Part shown: piece by piece, positions 1 to 11,012 of the stretch | How positions within the stretch are numbered: the first letter of the stretch is position 1 | Layout: every line of letters starts with the position of its first letter | DNA from: Bacteroidota bacterium | GTDB taxonomy: Bacteria; Bacteroidota; Bacteroidia; Flavobacteriales; Flavobacteriaceae | Assembly: GCA_029557895.1 (NCBI GenBank) | Contig: JAKQHT010000025.1 | Coordinates: 62,001 to 126,000 of the forward strand | DNA length: 64,000 nt | Reading direction: 5' to 3' | The notes under the pieces: model-generated | What the model was told of the DNA's origin: nothing | The model's database searches: none | What the model saw: the letters and a program-made list of their open reading frames with translations, nothing else | Translations under genes and position numbers: made by a program

Positions 1-536
1 AATTGGCCGTAAAAGAAATCATTGGCCGTCAGCCCGACCTGTGCGTATCTGGAATTAACCACGGGAACAATGCCTCGATAAATGTTATTTATTCAGGAAC
101 AATGAGCGCTGCTATCGAAGCTGGCATTGAGGGCATACCCGCCATTGGTTTTTCTTTGGGGAATTTCAACTGGAATGCGGATTTTGAACCTGCAAAACCT
201 TATGTCCTAAAAATAGCCGAAAACGTATTGAAATTTGGATTGCCAAGCGGTGTTGTTCTGAACGTCAACATTCCCAACTTGTCAAAATCCGATATAAAGG
301 GTGTCAAAATATGTAGGCAGGCCAAAGCAAGATGGGAAGAAGAATTTGACAAACGTCAAAACCCACACGGTCGGGATTATTATTGGTTGACCGGGAAATT
401 CGTCAATCTGGACAATGGTGATGATACCGACGAATGGGCCCTGAAAAACGGTTACGTTTCGATTGTTCCCGTACAGTTCGACCTGACAGCATACTCAGTA
501 ATTCAAAATTTAAACAATTGGAATATAAATGATTAA
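1..536 (+). CDS. surE: 5'/3'-nucleotidase SurE (5' end outside window)
   Basis: ORF with SurE-type motif VSGINHGNNASINVIYSGTMSAAIEA; upstream of lpxB as commonly seen. Confidence 0.93.
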   Translation, partial: LAVKEIIGRQPDLCVSGINHGNNASINVIYSGTMSAAIEAGIEGIPAIGFSLGNFNWNADFEPAKPYVLKIAENVLKFGLPSGVVLNVNIPNLSKSDIKGVKICRQAKARWEEEFDKRQNPHGRDYYWLTGKFVNLDNGDDTDEWALKNGYVSIVPVQFDLTAYSVIQNLNNWNIND

Positions 537-813
537 AAAAGAAGTGTTTATTGGGTTTTTAATTGGGATTTCTGCCAACGCTTTGGGATTGTTGATTGCT
601 GTTTTGATATTTGGAAATGACGGTAACATCCAATCCTCCGTAAAACAGTCCATTGAAAATGATTTCTTTGGAAAACTTGTGAGCATTGGTGCCATATTGA
701 ACTTAATGGTCTTTTTTTGGTTCATAAAAAAAAAGCAAGATTACAGGGCGAGAGGTGTCATTTTGGCCACTATAGCCGTTGCCGTTATTACGTTTTTGAT
801 AAACTTAAAGTGA
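529..813 (+). CDS. small integral membrane protein of unknown function
   Basis: 94-aa ORF overlapping surE end; about 3 hydrophobic segments. Confidence 0.7.
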   Translation: MIKKEVFIGFLIGISANALGLLIAVLIFGNDGNIQSSVKQSIENDFFGKLVSIGAILNLMVFFWFIKKKQDYRARGVILATIAVAVITFLINLK

Positions 814-880
814 CCTTTTGAATGGACGGAAAGCTATTTGTTGGATTGAAAAACCAATGAAACTCCATAATCTATAACTC

Positions 881-1996
881 ATGAAATATTATATCATAGC
901 CGGAGAGGCTTCCGGAGACCTGCACGGTTCTAACCTTATGAAAGCTTTGGCAAAGCAAGATGCCCAGGCCCAGTTTAGGGTATGGGGAGGCGACCTGATG
1001 CAAGCTGCCGGAGGGTCACTGGCCAAGCATTATAAAGATTTGGCTTTCATGGGATTTGTGGAAGTTTTGATGAACTTGCGAACCATCACCAAAAATCTCG
1101 CTTTCTGTAAGAAAGACATTGATGCTTTTAGTCCGGATGCCATTATATTTATTGATTACCCGGGATTTAATATGCGCATTGCCAAATGGGCAAAACATAA
1201 AGGCTACAAAACACACTACTATATTTCGCCACAAATTTGGGCATGGAAAGAAAACCGCATACGGGACATCAAAAGAGATGTGGATTGCATGTATGTCATT
1301 TTGCCTTTTGAAAAGGATTTCTATGAAAAAAAACATCACTACCATGTAGAATTTGTGGGTCATCCCCTGATTGATGCCATTGCCGATAGGCCACCAGTGG
1401 ATGAACAAGGGTTTAGGGCTGCAAACAGCCTTACCTGCAAGCCCATCATCGCCCTCTTGCCCGGAAGCCGAAAGCAAGAAATTGAAAAAATGCTTTCGGT
1501 TATGTTGGATGTTTCAGGGTCTTACCCCGATTATCAATTTGTCATTGCCGGTGCACCCAGCCAAGACCATGCATTTTATGCCAAATTTATCAAAGAGCAC
1601 AACGTGTCCTTTGTGGCCAATCAAACTTATGACTTGTTGGGTATTGCTACGGCCGCGCTTGTGACCTCCGGTACAGCAACTTTAGAAACCGCACTGTTCA
1701 AAGTGCCACAAGTAGTTTGCTACAAAGGGAGTTGGATTTCTTACCAAATTGGTAAGCGCATCATTGACCTTAAATACATTTCGCTGGTCAATCTTATACT
1801 CGACAAGGAGGCGGTGACAGAATTGATTCAGGGCGATTTCAACCAACAGCGGCTCAAAAATGAATTGGACAGTATACTAACCGACCAAACAAGGGAACGG
1901 TTGTTTATGGACTATTTTGAACTCGAAAAAAAACTTGGCGGACAGGGTGCCAGTGAAAAGACCGCTAAACTTATTTTTAACGCTATCAATAAATGA
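881..1996 (+). CDS. lpxB: lipid-A-disaccharide synthase
   Basis: IIAGEASGDLHGSNLM N-terminus, ALLPGSRKQEI motif. Confidence 0.95.
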   Translation: MKYYIIAGEASGDLHGSNLMKALAKQDAQAQFRVWGGDLMQAAGGSLAKHYKDLAFMGFVEVLMNLRTITKNLAFCKKDIDAFSPDAIIFIDYPGFNMRIAKWAKHKGYKTHYYISPQIWAWKENRIRDIKRDVDCMYVILPFEKDFYEKKHHYHVEFVGHPLIDAIADRPPVDEQGFRAANSLTCKPIIALLPGSRKQEIEKMLSVMLDVSGSYPDYQFVIAGAPSQDHAFYAKFIKEHNVSFVANQTYDLLGIATAALVTSGTATLETALFKVPQVVCYKGSWISYQIGKRIIDLKYISLVNLILDKEAVTELIQGDFNQQRLKNELDSILTDQTRERLFMDYFELEKKLGGQGASEKTAKLIFNAINK

Positions 1997-2586
1997 TTAT
2001 GAAAAGATTGATGATTGCCATTTGCATTGCTTGTGCCTTGTTTGGATGTAAATCGTCCAAACAGAGCAAAAAAACGTCCACCAATAGAACGGTTGTCACC
2101 AAACAACCTTCAAAGACTGTCATTACTACCAAAAAATCTAAAGATAACACGGTCGGTTACCCTGATATCAATGGTGGGTTTGGTGACAGATCTAGCGCAG
2201 TTTTGGCAGAAAAAATCATTGATGAAGCAACCAGATATAAAGGTGTTCGGTACAAATATGGTGGTAATACAAAAAAAGGCATGGATTGTTCCGGACTGAT
2301 CACCATGGCATTTAGTGATGGCGGCGGTATCATCCTTCCCCGATCGAGCAGTGCAATGTCAACCTCCGGTGATTGGATTGATTTGAAAAAGGTACAAAGG
2401 GGCGATTTGCTTTTTTTTGCCACCAACGGAAAGAAACGAACCATTAACCACGTTGGTTTGGTCACTTATGCAGATAACGGCAATGTTGAGTTCATCCATT
2501 CTACCACCAATGCCGGTGTCATTGTGTCGTCTTTAGAAGAGCGGTATTGGTATTTTGCCTTTGTTCAGGCACGCCGGGTGTTATGA
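1993..2586 (+). CDS. C40 family (NlpC/P60) peptidase, probable lipoprotein
   Basis: lipobox-like ALFGC; YKYGGNTKKGMDCSGL and NHVGLV motifs. Confidence 0.9.
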   Translation: MIMKRLMIAICIACALFGCKSSKQSKKTSTNRTVVTKQPSKTVITTKKSKDNTVGYPDINGGFGDRSSAVLAEKIIDEATRYKGVRYKYGGNTKKGMDCSGLITMAFSDGGGIILPRSSSAMSTSGDWIDLKKVQRGDLLFFATNGKKRTINHVGLVTYADNGNVEFIHSTTNAGVIVSSLEERYWYFAFVQARRVL

Positions 2587-4622
2587 AACCACTACAATTT
2601 CCGATAATAAGGCTTACAGTTTTTTTGGTTGTCGGAATCATCATTGCACAGTTTGTTATGGTTCCCATAATGTACATTATCCCGTCTGTCGGGGTATTGT
2701 TGCTACTGCTTTCATTGATTTTTGTGTTTGAAAAAAAACGGTTCAAAAAATCGATTTGGTTTGATGCCGTCACATATCTGTTGGTGCTGTCCATCGGTGT
2801 TTTGGCTGTAAACGTTAACAACGAACGGCTGCGGGACGACCATTATTCGAGGATTGACTTACAAGGCAAATCGGCTTTTGCAACCGTAAAAATCAAGGAA
2901 GTGCTGAAGCCTTCGGGCAATCAGGACAAATTCGTTGGATCAATCTTGAAAATCGATAACACGTCATCATCTGGCACTCTTATAATCAACATTCGGCGTG
3001 ATTTCCCGCAATTACCATTGCAGGTTGATGATGTGCTATTGCTTCCGGTACGTTTGTCAGAGATTCCGGTACCTTTAAATCCTTACCAGTTCAATTATCG
3101 TAATTACCTGAAAAGGCGATATATAGACCATCAGGTTTTTGTGTTGCCAAATGAGGTTTTGACCCTTGAATCCCGGGTTAATACCATCTTGGGGCATACT
3201 GCCAAAATCAGAAATAAAATAGATGCCCAACTAAAAGTTTATCAATTTACCAAAGAACAGCAGTCAATCATTGATGCATTGCTATTGGGACAAAAGAAAG
3301 ATATCAGCCAACAAACCTACAACAGCTACGCAGATGCAGGTGTTATCCATATTCTTGCCGTGTCTGGATTGCACGTAGGTATTATTTTGTTGATGCTCAA
3401 CAGATTGTTTAAGTTTATGGAGCGGTTTAGATACGGAAGATTGGTAAAAATCTGCTTTATAGTTTTTCTGATGTGGTGCTTTGCGGCACTTGCGGGTTTT
3501 TCGCCATCGGTCACGCGTGCCGTGTCAATGTTTACCGTCATTGCCATTGCTATGAATCTCAAAAAACCCACCAATATTTACAATACCCTCGCCATATCTA
3601 TGTTTGTGATTTTGCTCATAAAGCCTATGTTCTTGTTTGAGGTCGGGTTTCAAATGAGTTATGCAGCGGTACTTTCCATCGTGAGTCTCAAGCCCGTTAT
3701 CGCTTCTTTTTGGTCCCCAAAACGGAAATTGGCAAACTATTACTGGCAATTGCTTTGCGTGACATTGGCGGCGCAAATTGGTGTTGCACCGATAAGTTTG
3801 TATTATTTCCACCAGTTTCCGGCCTTGTTCTTTTTGTCCAATTTGGTCATTTTGCCGTTTTTGGGATTCATTTTGGGCTGTGGCATTTTGGTGATCATTC
3901 TGGCATTTTTCGATATTTTGCCGTCGGTTTTTGCAAAAAGCTATGGTTTAGTTATAGACCTTATGAACGGGTTTGTGTACTGGGTGTCGCAGCATGAAGG
4001 GTTTGTTTTTAGGAATGTGTCTTTTGGTATAGCGCTGCTACTTGGTTCGTACCTTTTGATTATTGCAGTTTTTCGGCTACTTGACAAACAGAATTTTTCA
4101 AGATTGCTGGTTGTATTGGGGTCTGTCATGGTACTTCAAGGGGTTTTCATCGCAACAAAATATGTTGACAGGCACAACGAGTTTATCGTTTTTCACAAAG
4201 GCAAAGGGTCGCTTTTGGCAACCAAACGTGGAGGTGCTCTGTTTGTTGGTGACAACCTCGACAGCCACTCCAAGAGGAATGACCGTGCCATTCGGGGCTA
4301 TAAAATAGGTATGGGAATCGACTCCATTGAGGACGTTGCACTCGAATCGGTTTATACTTTTGATGGTAAGCGGTTGCTGGTGGTGGACAGTTTTTCGGTT
4401 TACAACACCAAAACCTTTAAGCCGGATTTTGTGCTGCTCCGCGACTCCCCAAAAGTCAATTTGCGCCGTTTGATAGATTCCCTAAATCCAAAGCTTGTCA
4501 TAGCAGACGGCAGCAATTACAGAACGTACGTGCAACGCTGGAAAGAGACCTGCGATTTACAAGATACACCATTCCATTTCACTGGTACCGATGGTGCCTT
4601 TCGGTATCGGTATGCGGATTAA
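2583..4622 (+). CDS. comEC: ComEC/Rec2 family competence protein
   Basis: multi-TM; HILAVSGLHVGIIL motif; start at 2583 overlaps previous stop (ATGA). Confidence 0.88.
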   Translation: MKPLQFPIIRLTVFLVVGIIIAQFVMVPIMYIIPSVGVLLLLLSLIFVFEKKRFKKSIWFDAVTYLLVLSIGVLAVNVNNERLRDDHYSRIDLQGKSAFATVKIKEVLKPSGNQDKFVGSILKIDNTSSSGTLIINIRRDFPQLPLQVDDVLLLPVRLSEIPVPLNPYQFNYRNYLKRRYIDHQVFVLPNEVLTLESRVNTILGHTAKIRNKIDAQLKVYQFTKEQQSIIDALLLGQKKDISQQTYNSYADAGVIHILAVSGLHVGIILLMLNRLFKFMERFRYGRLVKICFIVFLMWCFAALAGFSPSVTRAVSMFTVIAIAMNLKKPTNIYNTLAISMFVILLIKPMFLFEVGFQMSYAAVLSIVSLKPVIASFWSPKRKLANYYWQLLCVTLAAQIGVAPISLYYFHQFPALFFLSNLVILPFLGFILGCGILVIILAFFDILPSVFAKSYGLVIDLMNGFVYWVSQHEGFVFRNVSFGIALLLGSYLLIIAVFRLLDKQNFSRLLVVLGSVMVLQGVFIATKYVDRHNEFIVFHKGKGSLLATKRGGALFVGDNLDSHSKRNDRAIRGYKIGMGIDSIEDVALESVYTFDGKRLLVVDSFSVYNTKTFKPDFVLLRDSPKVNLRRLIDSLNPKLVIADGSNYRTYVQRWKETCDLQDTPFHFTGTDGAFRYRYAD

Positions 4623-5167
4623 TTTTTGAATTTTGGCACAAATGAAGAATAATAGGTGTTGAATTCTTCTTGGGTCTTTATACTTTTGTGCGCATCAGTC
4701 CCAAACATTTTAAGGTACAGTTCAAGCTGCTGTGGGTTTTGGTAACCCCGTAGTGGAAAAATCAATTCGCCTTTTTCATCAAAAAACACAATTGTAGGAT
4801 AGGCATTCACGCCGAGTATGCTGGTAAGTTCGTGCACACTGTTGCGTTTGTTGGCAAATTCGGGTTTGTAGCCGGGATTTGAATAAGTGGCGCCTTTGTA
4901 TTTTACCACATCATTGCCTTCGGCATTGAATTTTACGGCGTAATAGTTTTCATTGACGTAATTGACCACATCGGTATTTTGGAAGGTGTTTTTGTCCAGC
5001 ATCTTGCAAGGGCCGCACCAATTGGTGTAAACGTCCATCATGATTTTTTTTGGTTTCTTTTTTTGTAAGGCAACGGCTTCTTCAAAGGTTACCCACTTGA
5101 TGGATTGGGAAACTGCGGTTAAAGCTGTAAATAGTGTCAGGGCAAACAGGAAGGTTGTTTTTTTCAT
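4619..5167 (-). CDS. thioredoxin family protein, exported
   Basis: YTNWCGPCKMLDKNTF; signal peptide from MKKTTFLFALTLF (start chosen at 5167). Confidence 0.88.
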   Translation of the reverse strand: MKKTTFLFALTLFTALTAVSQSIKWVTFEEAVALQKKKPKKIMMDVYTNWCGPCKMLDKNTFQNTDVVNYVNENYYAVKFNAEGNDVVKYKGATYSNPGYKPEFANKRNSVHELTSILGVNAYPTIVFFDEKGELIFPLRGYQNPQQLELYLKMFGTDAHKSIKTQEEFNTYYSSFVPKFKN

Positions 5168-5223
5168 TTTGAAAAAATTTGGTAAATTGTGCATATAGGA
5201 GCAAAATCCGTTCCGAACTTAAT

Positions 5224-5254
5224 AAAAATGCCCCAATCTGGGGCATTTTTTTTT
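5224..5254 (-). terminator. intrinsic terminator-like hairpin downstream of POT transporter
   Basis: AAAAATGCCCC-AATCT-GGGGCATTTTT inverted repeat with T tract. Confidence 0.75.
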
Positions 5255-5278
5255 ATTATTTAACGAATTTCAGGTCTA

Positions 5279-7021
5279 TTATCTGACGCCGTGCATCAAT
5301 TTTTTGATAATTGGTTGTAAAATTATGGCAACCACACCAACTGCTGCCGAAATTATGGTAAGCATCCAGAAGAAGTAGCTAATCCCGTTTTCGTTGGCTA
5401 TTTTATCAATGTTTTCACCAAATTTGGCAGCGCCTTTCATTCCGATAGCTACTGCCAGATACCAAACCCCGAACATAAAAGCAATCATTCTGGCAGGAAC
5501 CAATTTGCTCACATAAGAAAGTCCCACAGGAGAAATGCACAGTTCGCCCATGGTATGGAACAAATAGACCAAAACCAACCACATCATACTCACCGAAGCC
5601 GTTTGAGCGCCCGGTTCAATACCTCCGGCGCCAAAGGCCACGCAGGCCATACCAAGAGCCAATAAGAACATTCCAATACCATATTTCATATTGGCCGATG
5701 GGTTGTATTTGCTCTCCCACCATTTAGAAAACATTGGTGCAAGTGTGATGATGAACAATGAGTTTAAGGTAGAGAACCAAGAGGCCGGAACTTCGGGGCT
5801 TTCTTCCGAAAACTGGTCATTGAGCATCCAGATGGAAACGCCCCATACAATCACGAAACTTAACGACAGTACGATATTTGCTATGGCGTATTTCTTGAAA
5901 GTCTGCTTGAAAAGCAAGAAAAGTACCCATGTGATGATGCTCAATGGAATGATGGTCATACAGGCATTGACGACCTTGAAGACTGTTGCAGAAGTGCCTT
6001 CCAGCACCCTGTCAGTGTAATCTCTTGCAAAGATGGTTAGCGTTCCGGGCGATTGCTCAAAAATTGCCCAAAAGAAAATGGTCAGAAATGCAAAAAAGGA
6101 TACTGCTATCATTTTTTGCTTGGTGATTGTAGAATATTGTGTTAATCGATAGACCAATAAGACCACAAAAAGAGCCAGTGCGGTTAGAATGGCAATGTTG
6201 TTGCCATTTTCTCCAAGAAAGCTCAGCATATTGAAACTTCCTCCGGATATCAAGGTTGCGGGCTCGTTGATAATCCACATAACACCCAGAATGATACAAA
6301 CTGCGATGATGGCCAATTGCCAATTGGTGAATGGGTTTCTTTTGTCATCGTCCAGTATTGTTTTGGAGTTTTCATCTTTCTTATTGGGTTTCAGCCCGAT
6401 GTCGCCAAAAATGCTCTGTGAAAGCCAGAATTGTATCAGTCCAAATAGCATAAAGATACCTGCCAGCCCAAAGCCGAGGCTCCACCCAACTTTTTCGCCG
6501 AGATATCCACAAAGCAAAATCCCGAAGAATGCACCCGCATTGACACCCATATAGAAAATGGTATAGGCACCATCTTTTTTTTCGGGTCTGTGTTGGTACA
6601 TTTCAGAAATAATTGAGGTCATGTTTGGTTTGAAAAACCCATTTCCGAATACTAAAAGTGCCAATCCCAGATAGATGGACCAGGGAGTCTCGATGGCCAT
6701 TGAGCCGTGCCCAAGAGTCATCAGAAAGGCGCCCACTACAACGGCCCATCGATAACCAATGATTTTATCGGCAAAGTAGCCTCCTAGCATCGTGGAGAGA
6801 TACACCAGGCCTACATAAGAGCCAAACAGAGACATGGCGTGTTCGCGGGGCCAATCCCAACCACCACCAAGAAGGCTGGTCGTCAAGAACAAAACCAAAA
6901 GTGCCCGCATTCCGTAAAATGAAAAGCGCTCCCACATTTCGGTAAAGAATAATACAAAAAGTCCCGAAGGATGCCCCAATACTTTTGATTTAAAAAACTG
7001 GTCGGTTGAATTTTCGTTCAT
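5279..7021 (-). CDS. POT/PTR family peptide MFS transporter
   Basis: FFTEMWERFSFYGMRALLVLF signature; 12-14 TM. Confidence 0.92.
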   Translation of the reverse strand: MNENSTDQFFKSKVLGHPSGLFVLFFTEMWERFSFYGMRALLVLFLTTSLLGGGWDWPREHAMSLFGSYVGLVYLSTMLGGYFADKIIGYRWAVVVGAFLMTLGHGSMAIETPWSIYLGLALLVFGNGFFKPNMTSIISEMYQHRPEKKDGAYTIFYMGVNAGAFFGILLCGYLGEKVGWSLGFGLAGIFMLFGLIQFWLSQSIFGDIGLKPNKKDENSKTILDDDKRNPFTNWQLAIIAVCIILGVMWIINEPATLISGGSFNMLSFLGENGNNIAILTALALFVVLLVYRLTQYSTITKQKMIAVSFFAFLTIFFWAIFEQSPGTLTIFARDYTDRVLEGTSATVFKVVNACMTIIPLSIITWVLFLLFKQTFKKYAIANIVLSLSFVIVWGVSIWMLNDQFSEESPEVPASWFSTLNSLFIITLAPMFSKWWESKYNPSANMKYGIGMFLLALGMACVAFGAGGIEPGAQTASVSMMWLVLVYLFHTMGELCISPVGLSYVSKLVPARMIAFMFGVWYLAVAIGMKGAAKFGENIDKIANENGISYFFWMLTIISAAVGVVAIILQPIIKKLMHGVR

Positions 7022-7075
7022 AAAATTTAGTTTAGGTTTAGCTTCTGTTTTTATTTTTTATGATAGTCGTGTGGT

Positions 7076-8644
7076 TTAATGGATTCCTTTCATCAATCGT
7101 TTTAGCAGTGGCACCAACATTAAAAGTACCAAGGCGCAACCCAAAACTACATACACGCCCCATTGCAGGTAAACATCAACATAGGGGCTTATCTGTTCTG
7201 ACATTGAGGCGTTTTCTTTGATGTCGCCTATACTTATCAATTTTCCAATTTCGGTTGCAACTTTATTTCCAACGGAATAAGACAAAAACCAAACACCCAT
7301 TGTAAATCCAACAATGTGTTTTGGTGATAGTTTGGTAATCATTGAGAGTCCTACCGGCGATAAGCACAGTTCGCCCAAAGTGTGGAACAAGTACATGAAA
7401 ATGATTGCCCAGACTACGATCAGTTCCCCGGAGGCCATTGCAGATTTTGCTCCCAAAACAATTATCAAAAAGCCTACGGCCAACAATACCAAAGAATAGA
7501 CAAACTTCATGGGAGTGCTCGGCTCTCTTTTGAGTTTATTGAGCTTTATCCAGAGCCAAGAGTAGATTGGTGCAAAAATGACAATAAAAAAGGCATTTAA
7601 AGCTTGAAATTGTGAGGCTGGTATTTCGGAATTTCCCAAAGACCGGTCCACAAATCGATCTGTAATTAATGTGAGCGTGCCACCGGCTTGTTCAAATAGG
7701 GCCCAGAACATAGCGTGGAATATAAAAAGAATCAATACAACCAATAGCCGTGATCCGTTTTCGTAAATCGTGCTGAGATAAACCAAATAGACCAATACAA
7801 TTATTGTTATGATTGTAAGGCCGTATTTGAATACCTCATCGTGGTTGAACAATAAAGCCCACAATGGTACTGCAATAAAACTTAAAAGGATGATGACATT
7901 ATTGAGGCTTAACCCTGCAAAAGCATTTCCTTTACTGTATTTTTCATCGGGAACAAGTCCTTCATCGCCAAAATGTTTTAGGTTCATCCAAAAAACTATC
8001 AATCCGACGATCATTCCTATTCCCGCAAGACCAAATCCCCAGTGCCATCCAACTGTTTCGCCCAGATAACCACAGGTGAGTGCGGAAAGAAAGGCACCCA
8101 CGTTGATCCCCATGTAAAAAATATTGAATGCTGAATCTTTGCGAGGGTCGTTCGGTTCATAAAATTTGCCTAAAAAACTCGAAATATTGGGTTTGAAATA
8201 GCCGGTGCCAACCACGATAAAGGATAAGGCAATAAAAAAGAACATTTCGTTGGTTTCAGCCATCAATCCTTGAGCTGCCAGAACGATATGGCCAATACTT
8301 ATTAAAACGCCGCCCAATAGAATGGCTTTTCGAAAGCCCAGATATCTGTCTGCCATCATTCCACCGATAATCGGTCCCAAATATATTGACGCGGTGTAGG
8401 AGCCATAGATGGCGAGCGATTTGATATCAGCTTCTCCGGTGGAAATTTGTTGGAAAACAACCTTTACCATATAAAGTGTTAACAAGGCCCTCATGCCATA
8501 GTAGGAAAAACGTTCCCACATTTCTGCAAAGAAGCAAACAAAGAGAGCTCTCGGGTGTGTTTTCCAATTCGCCTTGATTACAAGCGGTATCCAAATAAGG
8601 CAAAAAACCCATCCGACAATAAGTAACCCTAATACAAAATCCAT
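7076..8644 (-). CDS. POT/PTR family peptide MFS transporter
   Basis: FFAEMWERFSYYGMRALLTLY signature; paralogue of neighbour. Confidence 0.92.
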   Translation of the reverse strand: MDFVLGLLIVGWVFCLIWIPLVIKANWKTHPRALFVCFFAEMWERFSYYGMRALLTLYMVKVVFQQISTGEADIKSLAIYGSYTASIYLGPIIGGMMADRYLGFRKAILLGGVLISIGHIVLAAQGLMAETNEMFFFIALSFIVVGTGYFKPNISSFLGKFYEPNDPRKDSAFNIFYMGINVGAFLSALTCGYLGETVGWHWGFGLAGIGMIVGLIVFWMNLKHFGDEGLVPDEKYSKGNAFAGLSLNNVIILLSFIAVPLWALLFNHDEVFKYGLTIITIIVLVYLVYLSTIYENGSRLLVVLILFIFHAMFWALFEQAGGTLTLITDRFVDRSLGNSEIPASQFQALNAFFIVIFAPIYSWLWIKLNKLKREPSTPMKFVYSLVLLAVGFLIIVLGAKSAMASGELIVVWAIIFMYLFHTLGELCLSPVGLSMITKLSPKHIVGFTMGVWFLSYSVGNKVATEIGKLISIGDIKENASMSEQISPYVDVYLQWGVYVVLGCALVLLMLVPLLKRLMKGIH

Positions 8645-8685
8645 AGTTGTTTAATTTAGTAGTTTTTTTTAGCAAATCGATTTTA

Positions 8686-10860
8686 TCATTTATCAATTTT
8701 ATCACCTAAAGTCTTATCGATAAAATCGGTCATTTTGGTATATAGATGCAATCGGGTATTGCCGCCATAGATGCCGTGGTTTTTGTCCGGATAGATCATC
8801 CATTCAAATTGTTTGTTGGCCTGTACCAATGCTTCGATGATTCGCATCGTGTTCTGTACGTGTACATTGTCGTCGCCGGTACCGTGTATCAACAGGTAGT
8901 CGCCTTTGAGCTTGTCAACATGGTTTATGGGCGAGTTTTCGTCATATCCACTTGGATTTTCTTGTGGGGTGGTCATATAGCGCTCGGTATAGATGGAGTC
9001 ATAAAACCTCCAGCTGGTTACAGGCGCAACGGCTATGGCCATCTTAAAGACATCGTTGCCCTTGAACAAGGCGTTACTGCTCATAAAACCACCATAGCTC
9101 CAGCCCCAGATACCTATCCGGGTTTCGTCTATATAGCCTAACCTGCCGAGTTGCCGGGCAGCTTCTATTTGATCTTCGACTTCATATTTGCCAAGTTCTT
9201 TCTGGGTCACTTTTTTGAACGCTGCACCTTTTAGGCCTGTTCCCCTTCCATCGATACAGGCCACTATGTAACCTTTTTGGGCTAACAGTTGGTACCAATA
9301 ATCATTGGAAGAATTCCACCTGTTGGACACTTCTTGGGATCCTGGGCCGGAATATTGGTACATGAACAACGGATAGGTCTTGTTCGGGTCAAAATCTACG
9401 GGTTTTATCATCCACATATTCAAGTCATTGCCATTGACTTTGATGGTCGAAAACTCTTTTTTCGATATTTTGTATTCCGATAGTTTTTCCTCAAGCGCAG
9501 CATTGTCAACGATGGATTTTATGACTGTTCCGGTCTTAGAATCGTTCAATGTGTATATCGTGGGTGTCGTAGCATTCGAAAAAATGTTGATGAAATAGGT
9601 AAAATCGGCACTGAATTCGGCACGGTTGGTTCCGGTGCCTTTGGTCAGTCTGGTTTTGTTCTTTCCGTTGAGGTTTATGGAATAGACATCTCTATTGATG
9701 GATCCGTTTTCAACGGATTGGTAGAATATCTTCCCGGATTTGCTATCATAGCCATAATAGCTGGTCACTTCCCATTGGCCTCTTGTTACTTGGTTGATGA
9801 GCTTTCCATCTTTTGAATAGTGGTAGATGTGGTTGTATCCATCCCTTTCACTTGTCCAGATAAAACTGTTATCCTTTAGGAAGGTAAGGTTGTCTGTAAC
9901 GTCCACATAAGCTTTGTCTGTTTCGGTCAGTGCAATGGCTGACGTATTGTTTTTTGCATTGATCATCCAAAGATCCAGAACGTTCTGGTGGCGGTTGGTG
10001 TATTGCGCAGAAAGCACATCGGGGTCATTGGTCCATTTGATGCGCGGAATGTAGAAATCATCATAAGACTTTCCTACTTTGACATCATAAGTCCTATTGG
10101 AAACAACATCGTAGAGGTGTAGCGAAACGACGGAATTTGCTTCGCCGGCCTTGGGATATTTAAAGGTATATTGTGTGGGATAGAGCTGATTTCCGTAAAC
10201 GTCCATAGAAAATTCAGGGACATTGGATTCATCAAATCGGATGAAAGCGATTTTGGTGCCATCAGCATTCCAGTCAAAAGCTCTTACAAAACCAAATTCT
10301 TCTTCATACACCCAATCGGTAATGCCGTTGATGATTTTATTTTTTTGTCCGTCATGTGTAATTTGGGTTGTGGTTCCGCTTTTCAAGTCTTTGACATACA
10401 AATTGTTATTATGCCCGTAAGCAATTTTATTGCCGTCGGGCGAAAATGTCGGTTCTTGTATTTTGTTTTCCGAAATTTTTGATACCGTTTTGGTATTGAT
10501 GTCATATACATAATAGATGCCTAATCTGGAATGTCTGAACACATACTCAAAATCTGTGGCCAGAAGTACCTTGCTTTCATCGTTGCTAAAGGTATAATCC
10601 AAAAAACGCCCCACATCATTAAGGTCGGAAGCGCTTACCAATGTTCGGGTTTTTGAAAGTGTCTTGTAATCATAAATGTCTATAGCGTTGCCGCTGAGAA
10701 CAGAATATTCCTTGCCATTTGCCATAGAGTGCAAAGATTGCATGCCTTTTGTGCGGAAAGTGCCGTTCCACAAATCTTCAAGACCTATTTCTTTGTTTTG
10801 AGCCGGTAAAATGGCTGTCAGAAATAACAAAATGAGGGAAATAAATCGTATGTTTTTCAT
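8686..10860 (-). CDS. S9 family dipeptidyl-peptidase IV-like serine peptidase
   Basis: GWSYGGFMSS nucleophile motif, DWVYEEEF Glu motif, signal peptide. Confidence 0.93.
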   Translation of the reverse strand: MKNIRFISLILLFLTAILPAQNKEIGLEDLWNGTFRTKGMQSLHSMANGKEYSVLSGNAIDIYDYKTLSKTRTLVSASDLNDVGRFLDYTFSNDESKVLLATDFEYVFRHSRLGIYYVYDINTKTVSKISENKIQEPTFSPDGNKIAYGHNNNLYVKDLKSGTTTQITHDGQKNKIINGITDWVYEEEFGFVRAFDWNADGTKIAFIRFDESNVPEFSMDVYGNQLYPTQYTFKYPKAGEANSVVSLHLYDVVSNRTYDVKVGKSYDDFYIPRIKWTNDPDVLSAQYTNRHQNVLDLWMINAKNNTSAIALTETDKAYVDVTDNLTFLKDNSFIWTSERDGYNHIYHYSKDGKLINQVTRGQWEVTSYYGYDSKSGKIFYQSVENGSINRDVYSINLNGKNKTRLTKGTGTNRAEFSADFTYFINIFSNATTPTIYTLNDSKTGTVIKSIVDNAALEEKLSEYKISKKEFSTIKVNGNDLNMWMIKPVDFDPNKTYPLFMYQYSGPGSQEVSNRWNSSNDYWYQLLAQKGYIVACIDGRGTGLKGAAFKKVTQKELGKYEVEDQIEAARQLGRLGYIDETRIGIWGWSYGGFMSSNALFKGNDVFKMAIAVAPVTSWRFYDSIYTERYMTTPQENPSGYDENSPINHVDKLKGDYLLIHGTGDDNVHVQNTMRIIEALVQANKQFEWMIYPDKNHGIYGGNTRLHLYTKMTDFIDKTLGDKIDK

Positions 10861-10983
10861 ACAGGTATTTGTTTTTTATCAAAATATTGCCAAGTTTACT
10901 AAAAATAAAATGAAAACACCAACTATTGATAGTTAAAACAGCAATCTTGGTGTTGGTTCCCTTAATTATTGGGCTTAACATAG

Positions 10984-10991
10984 TATCTTTG
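10984..10991 (+). promoter_or_regulatory. Bacteroidota-type -7 element (TATCTTTG) upstream of HMG-CoA reductase
   Basis: TAnnTTTG match 22 bp upstream of ATG at 11013. Confidence 0.45.
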
Positions 10992-11012
10992 TATTTTTCA
11001 AATCAATCGTTT

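Noticed and set aside
4619-4622. Overlapping convergent stop codons of comEC and thioredoxin
   Set aside because: Compact but common arrangement; no evidence of function.
10926-11012. N-terminal extension of HMG-CoA reductase
   Set aside because: The TATCTTTG promoter element lies inside it; ATG at 11013 starts the conserved protein.
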